Counted from the stretch's first letter, positions 1 to 12,050 are shown. The stretch is DNA of 64,000 nucleotides from Protopterus annectens (GCF_019279795.1 NC_056738.1:477315988-477379987), one strand, 5' to 3'. Notes: a model not told the origin generated them from the sequence alone. Program-made: numbers and translations.

Positions 1-272
1 GGTGCTGAGAGGTTCAGAAGACTATGGGTTCCATTTCTGTTCAAGTATTGAAACTATAGAGGAAAAAGAGGAGAATTGCATTTCTTGAAGTACTTCCATG
101 TCATATGAGAAGTTAGGCAGAAAACGTAAAATACCATGCCAGTTGTTGAAAAAGACTTCACAAAAATCATCTCAGTTAAAGTGGAATAAAATCCCACAAA
201 GCGTTTGAAACTCAACAATCTAACCAAAGTCAGAACACTCCTCAAAAGCTATTTCTAAAAAAAATAGTTGGT

Positions 273-577
273 GTGCCTGGGAGGGACAGATTCATAACCC
301 AGAGGCTCCCTTCACTCTGGAATAAAATCCCAGTCCAGGTTAGGCAGAGTCCCTCATTGACTCTCTTCAAGAGGAATCTTGATGAGTGGATGGGAGATCG
401 TAGGTATACCCTGGGTATCACTTCTGTGTCACTGTTAGACAGAGGCACAGTATACTAACCTCGAAAAAAGGCATAGCAAAATAAATTTAAAATGGGTGGC
501 GAAAGCCAAACACACTCTGGCTAGGCTTATAAATGCCCTAGGGCAGATAGCCTAGTATGAACCTATGACCCTATGAA
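273..577 (+). mobile_element. CR1-like LINE, 3' terminal fragment
   Basis: The 273-458 reading frame encodes the C-terminal end of a CR1-like reverse transcriptase ORF: a WNK-P segment, a DEWMGDR segment, then a LLDRG ending. The same order is seen at 9216-9593, 31061-31348 and 43200-43380. The downstream 3' UTR ends in the family signature at 524-577 (GATAGCCTAGTATGAACCTATG). The copy is heavily 5'-truncated. At about 178-262 there is a second, more decayed LINE-like end (WNKIPQ followed by stops) that may belong to another LINE or to an older copy. Confidence 0.75.
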
Positions 578-2959
578 CACATCAGACTGACCACTTGAAT
601 TTAATTTCTCCAGTAACATATAGAGTGTATAACTTCCAAATTATTCTAGTAATTTGGGGAATTTGGATTCTGATTCAAGCTAACTGCATATGTGTACATA
701 TATTGTTACTACTACTTTCCTAAATCTCATTAATAGCTCCTATGTACCTTGCACACATATAATACAATTACTAACTCATCTTACCAAGCCATTCCCTACG
801 TATAGTTTTTATATACCTTATGCACATGCACCATAATTAATAACCTACAAATCCCTGCTCATAACCCCACAAGTCAGAAACATCCTACTGCTGGGTCAAA
901 AACCTTACAACCGCACAACACCTAAGGTCTACCCTCTATCTGTACTCCAACATGCATACAAGCACGCACACAAACACCCATGAGTATATGACATATATTT
1001 GAATTGCACGGCACTGAAATTCAGGTGCTCAAAATAACACAATCAAAGTTCAAACTTTCAAAAGTCCAAGAGTGGCAATGGACATGTCCCAAACTCAGCT
1101 TGCAATCCTTTCCCTGATGTGCTTACCATGGGTTTGGAAAAAGACCACATACAGCACTATAAACAATGAATTTTGATTGTTTAAAGCTCAATCAGTCTGG
1201 TTGAAATCTCATGTCCCATCAATCAGGCTTCAACAATTTGAGTAAACCCATAACACAAACACACACACATACATACACAGAAGTATATTCACACACAAAA
1301 ATGTCCGCACACTACTATAATAATATTTAATGGTTTTTGGTTACTGTCTTTACCTATCCTTAAATTAGCTTACACATGCTTCTGCACTAATGTGTACACC
1401 TACTAACTCCAATATTATCTGCCTACTGTCCTCCTGCCATTACCCCCAAAAGCATTGGAGTAATATCCTGACACCCAGCTATTTACCCTATGCATTGTTA
1501 TGCTGATGCATTTCTTGTATTACTAAGCACTGCTCATTAAAGAGAATGTATTCCCTGCTTTGTTTTTACATTTGTTTAATAAAAATTAGCTGTTTCTGCT
1601 ATTACAATTAGACTGCACAAATACTGTTGTATATTTCTTATCATTTGACTTAGATTGTGCCTGCAGTGGGTTTTTAGACCAGCCAGCACACATAGCAGTC
1701 AGAAATGTGTAACAAGTAAATAAATAAAACAAACAATTAAAATTATCAAACGTTTATAGTTAGTGCTATTATCTCAGAAACGGACAAATTCATTTTATTT
1801 ACATTCAGTTTGATAACTACTGCTTTTTATTTTTAGTCTTTTTGTAAATAAATTATTTGGGATTTTTTTTTATTAAAATGAAAGAAAACAAATATTAAAA
1901 AATAAATAGGTATATGTTATTCAAGGAAAAAATCAAAAGTAGCATTCTTATTTCATAACACTGTGGAATTTAAATAGATAATTCCACTGATATAGATGTT
2001 CAGAATTTGTACATTTCTATTAAAAATCTTTTGATAACTCATTTTGGCCATCTGTGTATAAACCTTACATCTAGCTTTCTACAATGTATATTTTATAATT
2101 TAAGTAACTATAATTTTACTCAATCCACCTATTCTGCAAATCTCAATCTTAAGCTTATCTTAAAAGAAAAAAAAAGTACTTCTTCCCAAGCCTGTCTGAA
2201 TATTGCTCAAAATGTTTGGTGTACTGGTAGTATAGATAAAACATTTCTTTGTTTCTATAACATGGGTATACTCTTCCTTACAGTTTTCTTCCAAGATTTC
2301 CCTCTCAAAACTTTTTGTATCCATTTTTTTCATGGATCCTTAAAATTAATAGCCCCAAATTTACAGTGATTTCCTTTATTTTGGCTAACAAAGGCCTCAC
2401 AGATTATAACAATGATATTCCTCTTTAACGGATTCTGCTTGTAAGCTATGACATTCTGAATCAGTTTTCATAAGTCCTTCCTAACTTCCCATATTCTACT
2501 TGTTTCTAATGTGATCACACTCCTGACAAGGAATCATAAAACAGTTGTGTTCATTACTTGCCAAAAGTGTACCTTAAAGAAAACAAAAATCCTTAAAATA
2601 TAGCAGGAGGTTTCAGTAAAAGCACCTATTCTCTATAGCCCATTTTTACTATTTATAAACAAATAGTTTGAATGTACTGGTTTCTGCCCTGCATGGACTG
2701 TGCAACACAGACTTCTCCCTCTCAGAAAACACTAGAGCTCTATAGATCATGAAAACAATGTCTTAGGCTTTGCTAACTTTGTTTTTCCAGTAATTCTTTT
2801 CCACTCAGCTATTACTTTATTTACATCATTAGCAAGAGTTAATGACAAAAGTCTGGATTTTATTTGTGATACCAGAATCCCTTATTCTTTTCCCCAGTTC
2901 TTAATGATCTCCTTATTTTACAATTATGATTGAGCTGCAATTGTAATTCAGCTCCCTGT

Positions 2960-3065
2960 TGCTGTTTGTGGTAACTCAGTATAGTTGTTTCAAGTTTAGT
3001 GTAAGTCATATTTGTCTTGCTAATTTAATAATACTATGACAGGAATCATATCTTTGTGTTGGCCC
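2960..3065 (-). mobile_element. Possible Penelope-like element N-terminal fragment
   Basis: The minus-strand translation contains the segment RGPTQRYDSCHSIIKLAR followed by LTLNLKQLY after one stop. This resembles the conserved N-terminal block of Penelope/Neptune-type proteins (LS-GL-FVPT--YD, then an L-R---LTLK block). The match is from memory of the family and is short, so the call is weak. The adjoining minus-strand frame 3477-3665 (62 codons, charged, no recognised domain) could be upstream sequence of the same copy. I see no reverse transcriptase block downstream at lower coordinates. Confidence 0.3.
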
Positions 3066-4077
3066 CCTACTGAATATGAGCACCTCTGCCAGTTCATACT
3101 CCATTAGTCATGAACACTTTGTTCCATTCATTCACCTCAAAGTAAGACTGCAGCACTCTGGGGAAGTGGTGCTGTCATCCATTTGCAGGATTTGGAGGTT
3201 TTCTGTTGCTTCTACATTTCCCCTGAAAATGACTGTATTTATGGGAGGGGCAAATATGCACTAGGTTGTGAGTCATCAGTCTCACACATCTAAAGGCATG
3301 CAGCATTACATGTTCTTCGGTGTCTGCCTAGGAATCTATGATGAAGAGTGTCCTCTTGTATGTGTTTCCCCTTCCTTCAGTTTGAGGGGGGTGTACAGGC
3401 ATAATCCCATTAACTCATCATTCCTCTCTCCACTGTATCAGCTTCTCCAGTATTCAGGCCTGTTTTGAAATCTTGGTCACCTCAGCCATTCTCGGAGATT
3501 TAATTCTGTGTATCTCCGAGATGGAAGCTGTTCTGCTCTTCTCTGCATGCTTTCTAGTATCTCATTGGCTTTGACAACTGTTTTCCCACTTGTTTCTGCT
3601 GGTTCATTTCTGCTCTCAATGCCAGTCTGAGGTCCTTTCTTAGCTCTTTGCTGCTTAGCATGCATTCCTAATGTAACAGCCTACTTTGAAATTGTTGGAT
3701 CTCAGATTAAGTGCTGTATACTTCCTTGCATAAATCCTTAACTACTTTTCCTCTGCATTTTGTTAGGTTTTTTTTTTTCATCTTCTTATAAGCTTGCTGT
3801 CTAATTACCACATTAACCTCCGCTGTGCTATAATTGGTTGAGACAAAGCTAAAAATATGAGACTGATCCTGAAAAACTTCACTCACCACCTCTGTCTTTT
3901 TTGAACATGTTCCCCTCAGTTCCACTTGAAACCATCGAATGTTCAGAACATCGAAGTTCTGATCATCAAGACTAGAACATCAATGTTCAGAACATCGAAG
4001 GTTCAAAGTGGAAGTGCCAGGTAAGTAAAAATGTTAACCTTTGAGTGTATATGCAGGGCAGCAAGGTGCCCTGCATG

Positions 4078-4080
<3 letters not shown>

Positions 4081-4166
<86 letters not shown>
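4081..4166. repeat. (GT)n microsatellite
   Basis: About 43 uninterrupted GT units lie in the interior of the inverted-repeat element. This tract gives rise to an artefactual poly-His/Thr reading frame on the minus strand. Confidence 0.97.
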
Positions 4167-4167
<1 letters not shown>

Positions 4168-4363
4168 CATCTGAGTGTTGGCATTGCAGGTAGGGTATGG
4201 TAAATCTCCCGTTTAGAGCTACCGCATATAGCGGTAAATGGGAGATTTCACTTACCCCACTGTAGTGCGATCTCGGAGGTGGAATATTAAAATAGAGGGG
4301 GTTGAATGTTTATTTCTTTTTCTGTGATTCACTTTGAACCTTTGATGTTCTGAACATTGATGT

Positions 4364-4473
4364 AGGGTGTCCTAATGGTTAAGGTGTTTGCCTTACAAAC
4401 ACAAGGTGCAGGGTTTGAGTCTTCTTAAAATGGCTTGCAAGGGCAGTTAGCATAGTACTAACCTATGAACCCT
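4364..4473 (+). mobile_element. tRNA-derived SINE with CR1-like LINE tail (copy 1)
   Basis: The head carries a Pol III A-box-like segment (TGGTTAAGGTGTTTG) and a B-box-like segment (GGTTTGAGTCT) with tRNA-like spacing. The 3' part (GGCTTGCAAGGGCAGTTAGC onward, ending CTAACCTATGAACCCT) matches the 3' end of the CR1-like LINEs in this window. The copy interrupts the right TIR of the surrounding inverted-repeat element. A 4-base ATGT at 4360-4363 and 4474-4477 is the likely target duplication. It is shorter than the copy at 59512-59655, lacking part of the central body. Confidence 0.8.
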
Positions 4474-4924
4474 ATGTTCTGGTCTCGATGATGAGAACTT
4501 CGATGTTCTGAACATTCGATAGTTTCAAGTGGAACCGTTCCCCTCCCCACCACCCTTTGTCTTCGGTCAATCAGCCAGTCTTCCACTTATTTTACTATCC
4601 TTTTTTTCATACCAAGTAACTAAGTCCTCCTATCCAGCACTGAATAAGAATCTTTGCTGGAATATAGAAATACTGTATCCAGTGGATTCTCTTGGGCAAA
4701 TTCTAATGTAACTCAGTCTGACATTTAGAGAAATCTAGAGTAAAATGACATGCTGGCAAAAAAAAAAAAAAAAAACTCTTGTCAAATTGTATCTGTCAGG
4801 GTGTTTATCTCTGCAATTCAACTAGCCCCTTTCATCAGTATGTTTTTCCCTGTATTCCCACTTATTAAGATGAGGTTGTCATGTCTGTGAAATTGTACCC
4901 CTACATCATCATTAATTCCATTGG

Positions 4925-5112
4925 AATTGCTCAACTGCTCCTTACTGCTGTCCAGGGTTTGATTCCATCAGCCTTCAACTGCACACTGTGACCTTGAGCA
5001 AGGCATTTAACCAGACATTGCTCTGAGACAATTGGGGAATTGGAATAAGCTTAAGCTCCTTAATGGTCTCCTGGATCTCATACCTAGTAACTACCTGTGA
5101 AATAGTGGAAAT
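4925..5112 (+). mobile_element. CORE-SINE / MIR-like element
   Basis: A B-box-like stretch (CAGGGTTTGATTCCATC at about 4953) is followed by TGTGACCTTGAGCAAGGCATTTAACC and then a CTCTGAGACAATTGGGGAATTGGAATAA-type segment. This is the order of the MIR/CORE-SINE central domain (GTGACCTTGGGCAAGTCACTTAACC, then CTCTG, then an AATGGG-AATAA block). The A-box half is poorly preserved and the 3' tail is unclear. The assignment rests on remembered consensus and is moderately strong for the core. Confidence 0.65.
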
Positions 5113-5751
5113 GCACTTATGCAGAATGAGTAAAACTAAAAGAAGGTCGATGGCAATGTAGTTTAGCAGGAAGCAGGAGAGACACTAGATATTCCAGAAC
5201 TAACAAAGAAAATGAATGACTATGAAAAGAAGTAAGAGGAAGACAGGAAAAGGATAACAAAAAGTTTTTTAGGTGTCTCATAAAAAGCAAATGGAACTGA
5301 CAGAACAGTTCTGTCAGGTGATCAACTAACACTCCTAACAGGTTCCATAGGATCGTGAGCGGTATGCTCTCCAAGCATTGTTACCTTTTCCTCTACAAAT
5401 TTACTGAGATATTTCTCAAAGATTACCAATGAATTAAACATTTAACTGTTTAACTTTGTTTTTGTTTTCTTTGTTAGCTTTTTTATCTTCACTAATTCTG
5501 GTGCCTTCTTCTCCTTCTTGGTCATGAGGAATGAGAAAAAAAATCTGCCATTAACTGAGAATTTTTGACTGTTCAAGGCCTTTGCTATACCTCATTCATT
5601 CCTTCATCTTCTGTTCTCTGCAGTTTTGCTTTCTTCTTCCTTCTCTAATTATGTAGCTAAATAATCCTCATATCCCTTATCGACTTCTTTCCATTTATAG
5701 TTTTGTCTTGGCCTTTCTAATAAAGTAATCTTTTATCACAGCCTGTACTTC

Positions 5752-5905
5752 CTGTTCTCAGTCCTTAGACTCATTTCTATTTTCTGTTCTCAGTCCTTAG
5801 ACTCATTTGTACTTTCTGTTCTCAGTCCTTAGACTCATTTGTACTTCCTGTTCCCAGTCCTTAGACTCATTTGTACTTCCTGTTTTCGGTCATTAGACTA
5901 ATTTC
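5752..5905. repeat. 32-bp minisatellite, about 5 copies
   Basis: The unit CTGTTCTCAGTCCTTAGACT plus twelve further bases starts at 5752, 5784, 5816, 5848 and 5880, an exact 32-base spacing. The last unit is the most diverged. It lies in the inferred COL6A2 intron. Confidence 0.95.
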
Positions 5906-6627
5906 AAATGTGTGTTCCATCTTCCATGACACATTTCTACCTTTGTTTTTCCCTTTATTCCCTTACTTTATCTGTCTCTGTAGGATTTCATGAATGCTTT
6001 TGTTGTTCCTGGGATATCCTTTTGCTGTCTGTCTCCATTACTATTTAAATTTAAAGGCATAAATATGTTTTGAGTCCAGATATGAGCAAGGCTGCACCAC
6101 CCAGAGCAAGAGGGCATTGGTCTATGACACAGAGGGTTTTTTTATGTGAAGCATGGCTTAGACATCAACTACACATAGTCCTTCTTTTCTTCAGTCTCTG
6201 AGCCAGGATTTAAAATCTATGAGTCTATCCATCCTGTCAATGCATGTTGTTGATGCAGGTATCTCCTAAGAAGAGCCCACCTTGTACTCTAACCTCTCTC
6301 TCATTCTAATCACCTCCAAATCATATACATTGCCACAAGTGTACTCCTACCTTACATGACAAGTGTCTTTCTTCTGGACCTGCACATCCTGGAACTGCCA
6401 CCTTCTTAACTTTTTCGACCTTTTTTACAGCATGGTTTCCCCTCATACTCCACCTTTCTGCTGATGATGACTGTTTTCTCTTCCGTTCCTCCCTGCCTTC
6501 CTTTGAAATTGGTGAAAATCCATTCTTGCAATTTGATTCTACAACCTACAGTTATCCTAATTATGGAATTCATAGAATTTCTGTGCAAGAACTTTATAAA
6601 TAAATCTACCTACAAACATTAAAGGGA

Positions 6628-6735
6628 ATACGATTATGGAGCTTTCGCTTTATTTTTATCACATAAAACCCATCACATCCTTGACATTTTGCGATGTAAA
6701 TTATGCCTGTAGTGTCACAGTTGTATTTATCCTTT
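6628..6735 (-). mobile_element. Penelope-like element, GIY-YIG endonuclease fragment
   Basis: Read on the minus strand, this segment encodes a block like IYIAKCQGCDGFYV followed by KRKLHNRI. It corresponds to the C-terminal GIY-YIG endonuclease of Penelope-like elements (IY-A-C--C--FYVGKT---L--RI). It is close in sequence to the plus-strand copy at 6968-7010 but inverted relative to it, so the two endonuclease pieces face each other about 230 bases apart. Only this small part of the element is visible. Confidence 0.55.
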
Positions 6736-6764
6736 ATGTTTAAGTTTCTTCCCTTTAGTTCACC

Positions 6765-7730
6765 ATATTAATAAGTTCATTGATAAACTAACCACAGAGG
6801 TTACAAGGTTAAATGACAGTATTGTTAATGACAAATCATACCAGGACTACAAAACTGAGCATGGACGAGTATTTTGCAGTATAGAACAAAGTATTGCAAA
6901 AACTAAGTGATATAAGAAGAAAAAATATGAACGAGATAGAAGGGAGTATGAAATGGGAAGGGCCTACCTTTTTATGTGGGAAAAACAGAGCGAAAGCTCC
7001 GTAATCGTATTTATGAACATTTATACAAAATTAAAAAAGAAAGAACCACCAATGTACTGTTTACACATCTAAGTGAACACTCTGATCACTCTTTTAAATT
7101 TAGCATATTAGAAAGAGTGGAGAAAGAAAAGCGGAGGGGGGGGTCCTCGGACAGTAATATTGGAGCAAGATGAATTAAAATGGGAACTGCAACTAGAAGC
7201 ATATAGGTAACCAGGACTAAATGACCATGTCAGTATTGCTTACATCCTGAAACTAAAAACATGGGCGAGAGAAATTGTTACAAAAATAACGTTTTGCTGC
7301 TATTGTTATTTTTATTTTTATTATTATTAATGGTTTATTTATAAAGATTATTGTGCATGACAACCACTTGAACTAATTTTAATAGCATAATAATTAAAAC
7401 AGCATGTATACTAGAGCATGAATTTAATGACAATACATACTTTTTTGAAGGGATGTGTATAATAGGGGAATGTTACTTTAAAATTTCAAAAGGATCACAT
7501 GACCAGTGAAGTTTATTTAAATGGCTTCAGAACTGTTACAATTTGTATCTGATGAAGTTTTAAAGGGTTTAAAACAAAAGCGCTTATACGCTTACTGGAT
7601 TGTACTGTATTTCTTGGATTAAACCTGTGTTTTACATTTTTACTGGATTGTACTGCATTTCTTGAGCAACACTTGAAGTTTTTATGGCTTGGTTTTGGAC
7701 TGTTTGACTTCCAGCAGCAAGTATTTTTTA
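6765..7730 (+). mobile_element. Shortened Penelope-like element: N-terminal part joined to GIY-YIG part
   Basis: 6780-6965 encodes a charged, coiled-coil-like stretch ending YERDRREYEMGRAY, resembling the N-terminal region of Penelope/Neptune proteins (an RD--DY--G-VY block). It is followed almost immediately by FYVGKTERKLRNRIYEHL (from about 6968) and a conserved THLSEHSDHSFKFSILE-type block, which is the GIY-YIG endonuclease. The reverse transcriptase that normally lies between them is absent. The 3' UTR at about 7480-7600 has the usual Penelope-type ending (TCTGATGAAGTTTTAAAGG, then AAAACAAAAGCGCTTATACG). A short duplicated motif (TACTGGATTGTACTG) occurs at about 7594 and 7641. It is a broken, internally deleted copy. 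Confidence 0.6.
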
Positions 7731-8683
7731 GTTTGTGACTTAGGAACATTTTTTTGTGCTTCGGATTTTTAAATAAGCTATAATGACAGTAATGTTAATT
7801 CTATACTTTACCTAGGCTGTCTAAGCTACGCATAAAGGAGTTTTAGCACTAAATCATCATTCCACTGTTTTCCTACTGTAATTGCAATATTCTGGCTATT
7901 GTATTATACTTAAAATTGTAAAATAAGTGAATATATGCACTGTGTGCTCTTGCAGAGCCTGTGCCTTAGCTGAAAAGGGTAAACAAATAGAAAATAAAGA
8001 AATCATCTTTCCCTATTCTGTCTGGCTTCCTACATCTTACTGCCACCCTTATTCTTGGATGATCCTTCTGAGCTTTCCCCTTATCCTGTGCCTTTGTGGT
8101 CTCATTGCTCCTGGCTTCATCTTCCCTAATTTCCTCTGTGCCACCTGCTGGTTTGCTGTTAGCTTCTATTTTTCTCTTTCCAAACTTTAACTTGCCTTGT
8201 TCCTGACATGCTGTGCACACAGCCCCCCACCCCACATATCTGTCCATTAAATGGCAACATCATGACTTTAATTTCTACATTGCCTCTCCTCTTTACCAGT
8301 CCATGCTGCTTTATATTGTGGCATTATATTTTGAAAAGGTGATTGCTGGCATTCTACTTTTTGCACATTTCAGCACCTACTGTAAGGCTTATTAATTTTC
8401 TTTAGCTAATTTACTCTGCTCCATAAGCTGCCCTAGTTTCACTTTTTTGACTATTGCATCTGAATAATGCTTGTATTCATTGAACTGTCTCTATTGCTGT
8501 AATTTATCTTTCTTTTTACTTTCCTGCTTTAATTTTGCTCCTTTAGCATTGTGTTCTATTCTGCAAAATCATGTTCAGGGTTAAAGGAAACCTGAAACAT
8601 ATGTGCGAATTTGGGAATGCAAGGCAGGCACACTCATCTGAAAAGGGGAACAATCTATCACACAATACTTACACATATGCATG

Positions 8684-8685
<2 letters not shown>

Positions 8686-8752
<67 letters not shown>
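8686..8752. repeat. (CA)n microsatellite
   Basis: About 30 CA units, with one CAAACA interruption near the right end. They produce two artefactual His/Thr-rich reading frames. Confidence 0.97.
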
Positions 8753-8754
<2 letters not shown>

Positions 8755-9117
8755 AAATTAAGAAGCCTATTAATTCACCTGCAGCAAAAAATACAAGGAA
8801 AACATGAAGATTCCTTGAAGAAGGCATCCCAGTTAATAACTAAACCAGACAAAACATCTCTGTGAAGTAAAAATTCTAATTGATGTGTTACTGAGCTGTT
8901 CAGTATCCTGTTCCTTACAGTGTTACATTTCCAGATTATAGTATGTGTGTTATGAATAAAGCATATTTTGTCAGTTTTTGTTATGGCCTCTTTTATTTAA
9001 TCTTACTTGTATATTGAATTACTTTCACCTCACTCCCTGCTTGTCTATTTTCACCTAGCCTGACAGTTTTGCAACCCAGAAATGTTTGTTTGTTTAGAAC
9101 TATGGGCGCTGTTGTAG

Positions 9118-9690
9118 GATTACCATATAGGTTCATAGGTAGGTACTAGGCTATTGGCGTTAAGGTCTATATAAGCTTAGCCAAACGGTACCCTAGCTTT
9201 CACCACCCAAGAAAATTATTTTCCTGTGCCCCTGTCGAGCAGAGCCACAGAAGTGATCCCTGGGGTGAATTTCCTATCTCCCATCCAGTCATCAAGATTT
9301 TTCTTGAAAAATGCTAATGAAGAGCTTTGTTTGATATAGATAGGTAGTTTATTCCAGAGTATGGGAAGTCTCTGAGACAGGAATCTATCCCTCCAGCATG
9401 TTCTGTTTATTGTGGTGACAAGGTTTAGGTCCCTAGGGCGTGTAGCTTGGAGGGATTGGGATTTCTTTAAGTGGAGCATGTCCAACAGCTCTGGGTTTGA
9501 CATAGCTTTGTATGTTAGGTAAAGATCACCTCTGAGTAGGCGATATGCGACAGAGTAAAGCTGGAGTTTTTTGAGATGGTCCATGTAGGGCATCTGTTTG
9601 AGGTCGGTAATCCTGTTTGTGAGGTATTTCTGCAGCCTTTCCAGTTGCTGTAGACGTCTTGTGATGCTGTACTTTGAAAGGACTAGAACA
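9118..9690 (-). mobile_element. CR1-like LINE, 3' fragment
   Basis: On the minus strand, 9216-9593 encodes the RT C-terminal region (YMDHLKKLQLYSVAYRLL, MSNPELLDMLHLKKSQSL, DDWMGDRKF, then LLDRGTGK). The upstream LQQLERLQKYLTNRI block is readable to about 9660 in a shifted frame. The 3' UTR on the minus strand ends with the family tail at 9118-9160 (GCCTAGTACCTACCTATGAACCT). The copy belongs to subfamily 1, with the copies at 30441-31442 and 42197-43485. It is 5'-truncated. Confidence 0.85.
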
Positions 9691-9992
9691 GGCTGTCTTT
9701 GGATTATTTCTAATCTTGAGTCTGCCTGTAATGTCAGAGTGATTTGCTGCCCTATGGTTGTACCAAAAATCCTATGCCTGTAACTTGTCAGCAGTACACA
9801 CTGCTCCTAGGTTTTGTGACAAAAAAATCCCTCTAATAATAGTGACCTACATCTCACGTTTAGCCCATACTTTTCCTTCTGTATTGTTTACTTTTCCTCT
9901 ATGCTTGCTCTCCCTTGTAAACTAAACTCTTCCAGACAGAATGGTTTTGAAACAAGCAAAACAAAATATTTCTCATTATTCTCCTTTCCAGC

Positions 9993-11664
9993 GGGTACAC
10001 ATCCAACACTTTACATTACATCAGAGTCACTGGGTACACATCCAACACTTTACATTACATCAGAGTCACTGGGTACACATCCAACACTTTACATTACATC
10101 AGTCACTGGGTACACATCCAACACTTTACATTACATCAGAGTCACTGGGTACACATCCAACACTTTACATTACATCAGAGTCACTGGGTACACATCCAAC
10201 ACTTTACATTACATCAGAGTCACTGGGTACACATCCAACACTTTACATTACATCAGAGTCACTGGGTACACATCCAACACTTTACATTACATCAGAGTCA
10301 CTGGGTACACATCCAACACTTTACATTACATCAGAGTCACTGGGTACACATCCAACACTTTACATTACATCAGAGTCACTGGGTACACATCCAACACTTT
10401 ACATTACATCAGAGCCACTGGGTACACATCCAACACTTTACATTACATCAGAGTCACTGGGTACACATCCAACACTTTACATTACATCAGAGTCACTGGG
10501 TACACATCCAACACTTTACATTACATCAGAGTCACTGGGTACACATCCAACACTGTACATTACATCAGAGTCACTGGGTACACATCCAACACGTTACATT
10601 ACATCAGAGTCACTGGGTACACATCCAACACTTTACATTACATCAGAGTCACTGGGTACACATCCAGCACGTTACATTACATCAGAGTCACTGGGTACAC
10701 ATCCAACACGTTACATTACATCAGAGTCACTGGGTACACATCCAACACGTTACATTACATCAGAGTCACTGGGTACACATCCAACACGTTACATTACATC
10801 AGAGTCACTGGGTACACATCCAACACTTTACATTACATCAGAGTCACTGGGTACACATCCAACACGTTACATTACATCAGAGTCACTGGGTACACATCCA
10901 ACACGTTACATTACATCAGAGTCACTGGGTACACATCCAACACGTTACATTACATCAGAGTCACTGGGTACACATCCAACACGTTACATTACATCAGAGT
11001 CACTGGGTACACATCCAACACTTTACATTACATCAGAGTCACTGGGTACACATCCAACACTTTACATTACATCAGAGTCACTGGGTACACATCCAACACT
11101 TTACATTACATCAGAGTCACTGGGTACACATCCAACACTTTACATTACATCAGAGTCACTGGGTACACATCCAACACTTTACATTACATCAGAGTCACTG
11201 GGTACACATCCAACACTTTACATTACATCAGAGTCACTGGGTACACATCCAACACTTTACATTACATCAGAGTCACTGGGTACACATCCAACACTTTACA
11301 TTACATCAGAGTCACTGGGTACACATCCAACACTTTACATTACATCAGAGTCACTGGGTACACATCCAACACTTTACATTACATCAGAGTCACTGGGTAC
11401 ACATCCAACACTTTACATTACATCAGAGTCACTGGGTACACATCCAACACTTTACATTACATCAGAGTCACTGGGTACACATCCAACATGTTACATTACA
11501 TCAGAGTCACTGGGTACACATCCAACACTTTACATTACATCAGAGTCACTGGGTACACATCCAACACGTTACATTACATCAGAGTCACTGGGTATACATC
11601 CAACACGTTACATTACATCAGAGTCACTGGGTACACATCCAACACGTTACATTACATCAGAGTC
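9993..11664. repeat. 39-bp minisatellite, about 43 copies
   Basis: The unit begins GGGTACACATCCAACACTTT and is 39 bases long, repeated head to tail with very few differences. One early unit is 3 bases short. The main variation is CTTTAC versus CGTTAC. CGTTAC units cluster at about 10590-10990 and again at 11540-11650, with CTTTAC units dominating elsewhere, so the array looks like successive block expansions. Because 39 is a multiple of three and no frame of the unit has a stop in two frames, it creates 657- and 578-codon frames that are not genes. It lies in the inferred COL6A2 intron, about 2.8 kb before the last exon. Confidence 0.98.
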
Positions 11665-11929
11665 TCATTGTTTGTGAAAACGCTTACTGCAAACCCACAG
11701 GAAGAATGGTGTGCATACATTATGGAAATGTACAAAAAAAGAGGATTCATTGATTCCTTTGGGATTTCAGCTCAGAATTCTTGGAATCCAGATGTCTTTA
11801 TGATGCCAGTTACACAACACCTGGAAAACTATATATCCCATCAGCACTGTAATATATCCCAAGGAGCAAACTAATGGCTACATAAATAACTACTCATTCT
11901 TAATACAAAGCCATGGTACAGATATTCTG

Positions 11930-12050
11930 GGACACCTCTTACACACCAGGGAAAGAGTAAACTGCTTCTGCTCAGACTTGAACCCAGAACTCTCAAATAC
12001 AATTCTGGTTATGCTTACAGCTGAAAAACTGAGCCGCACATTATTTCACT
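11930..12050 (-). mobile_element. tRNA-derived SINE
   Basis: Read on the minus strand, the sequence has a clear B box (GGGTTCAAGTCTGAGCAG, at about 11963-11980) and, about 45 bases upstream, an A-box-like CGGCTCAGTTTTTCAGC. The downstream part (CTTTCCCTGGTGTGTAAGAGG) is not one I recognise. The tail does not match the CR1-like LINE ending, so this is a different SINE family from the copies at 4364 and 59512. Confidence 0.5.

Larger units (their letters stand above)
3918..4536. mobile_element. Non-autonomous DNA transposon with long TIRs and 9-bp TSD (MULE-like)
   Basis: An arm at 3919-4012 reappears as its reverse complement at about 4328-4535. The right arm is split by a SINE at 4364-4473, and each arm is about 95 bases. 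The outer ends read GTTCCACTTGAAAC inwards. The 9-base sequence GTTCCCCTC lies at 3909-3917 and again at 4537-4545, the expected target site duplication. Long TIRs with a 9-bp TSD suggest a Mutator-like (MULE) derivative, but no transposase is present and the assignment is inference. The interior holds a (GT)n tract and a strong hairpin at about 4200-4253 (AAATCTCCC pairing with GGGAGATTT, with TACCGC/GCGGTA at its tip). Confidence 0.75.

Noticed and set aside
7966-8247. Lys/Glu-rich minus-strand frame of 93 codons
   Set aside because: The charged composition comes from a pyrimidine-rich plus strand. No homologous motif or second copy was seen.
9993-11664. CRISPR-like array of regular repeats
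   Set aside because: Units are contiguous with no unique spacers, and the context is a vertebrate intron. It is a minisatellite.
9901-11874. 657- and 578-codon open frames with a 13-residue period, resembling a repeat protein gene
   Set aside because: They are produced wholly by the 39-bp minisatellite. Two overlapping frames are equally open, there is no domain on either side, and the array lies in the inferred COL6A2 intron.
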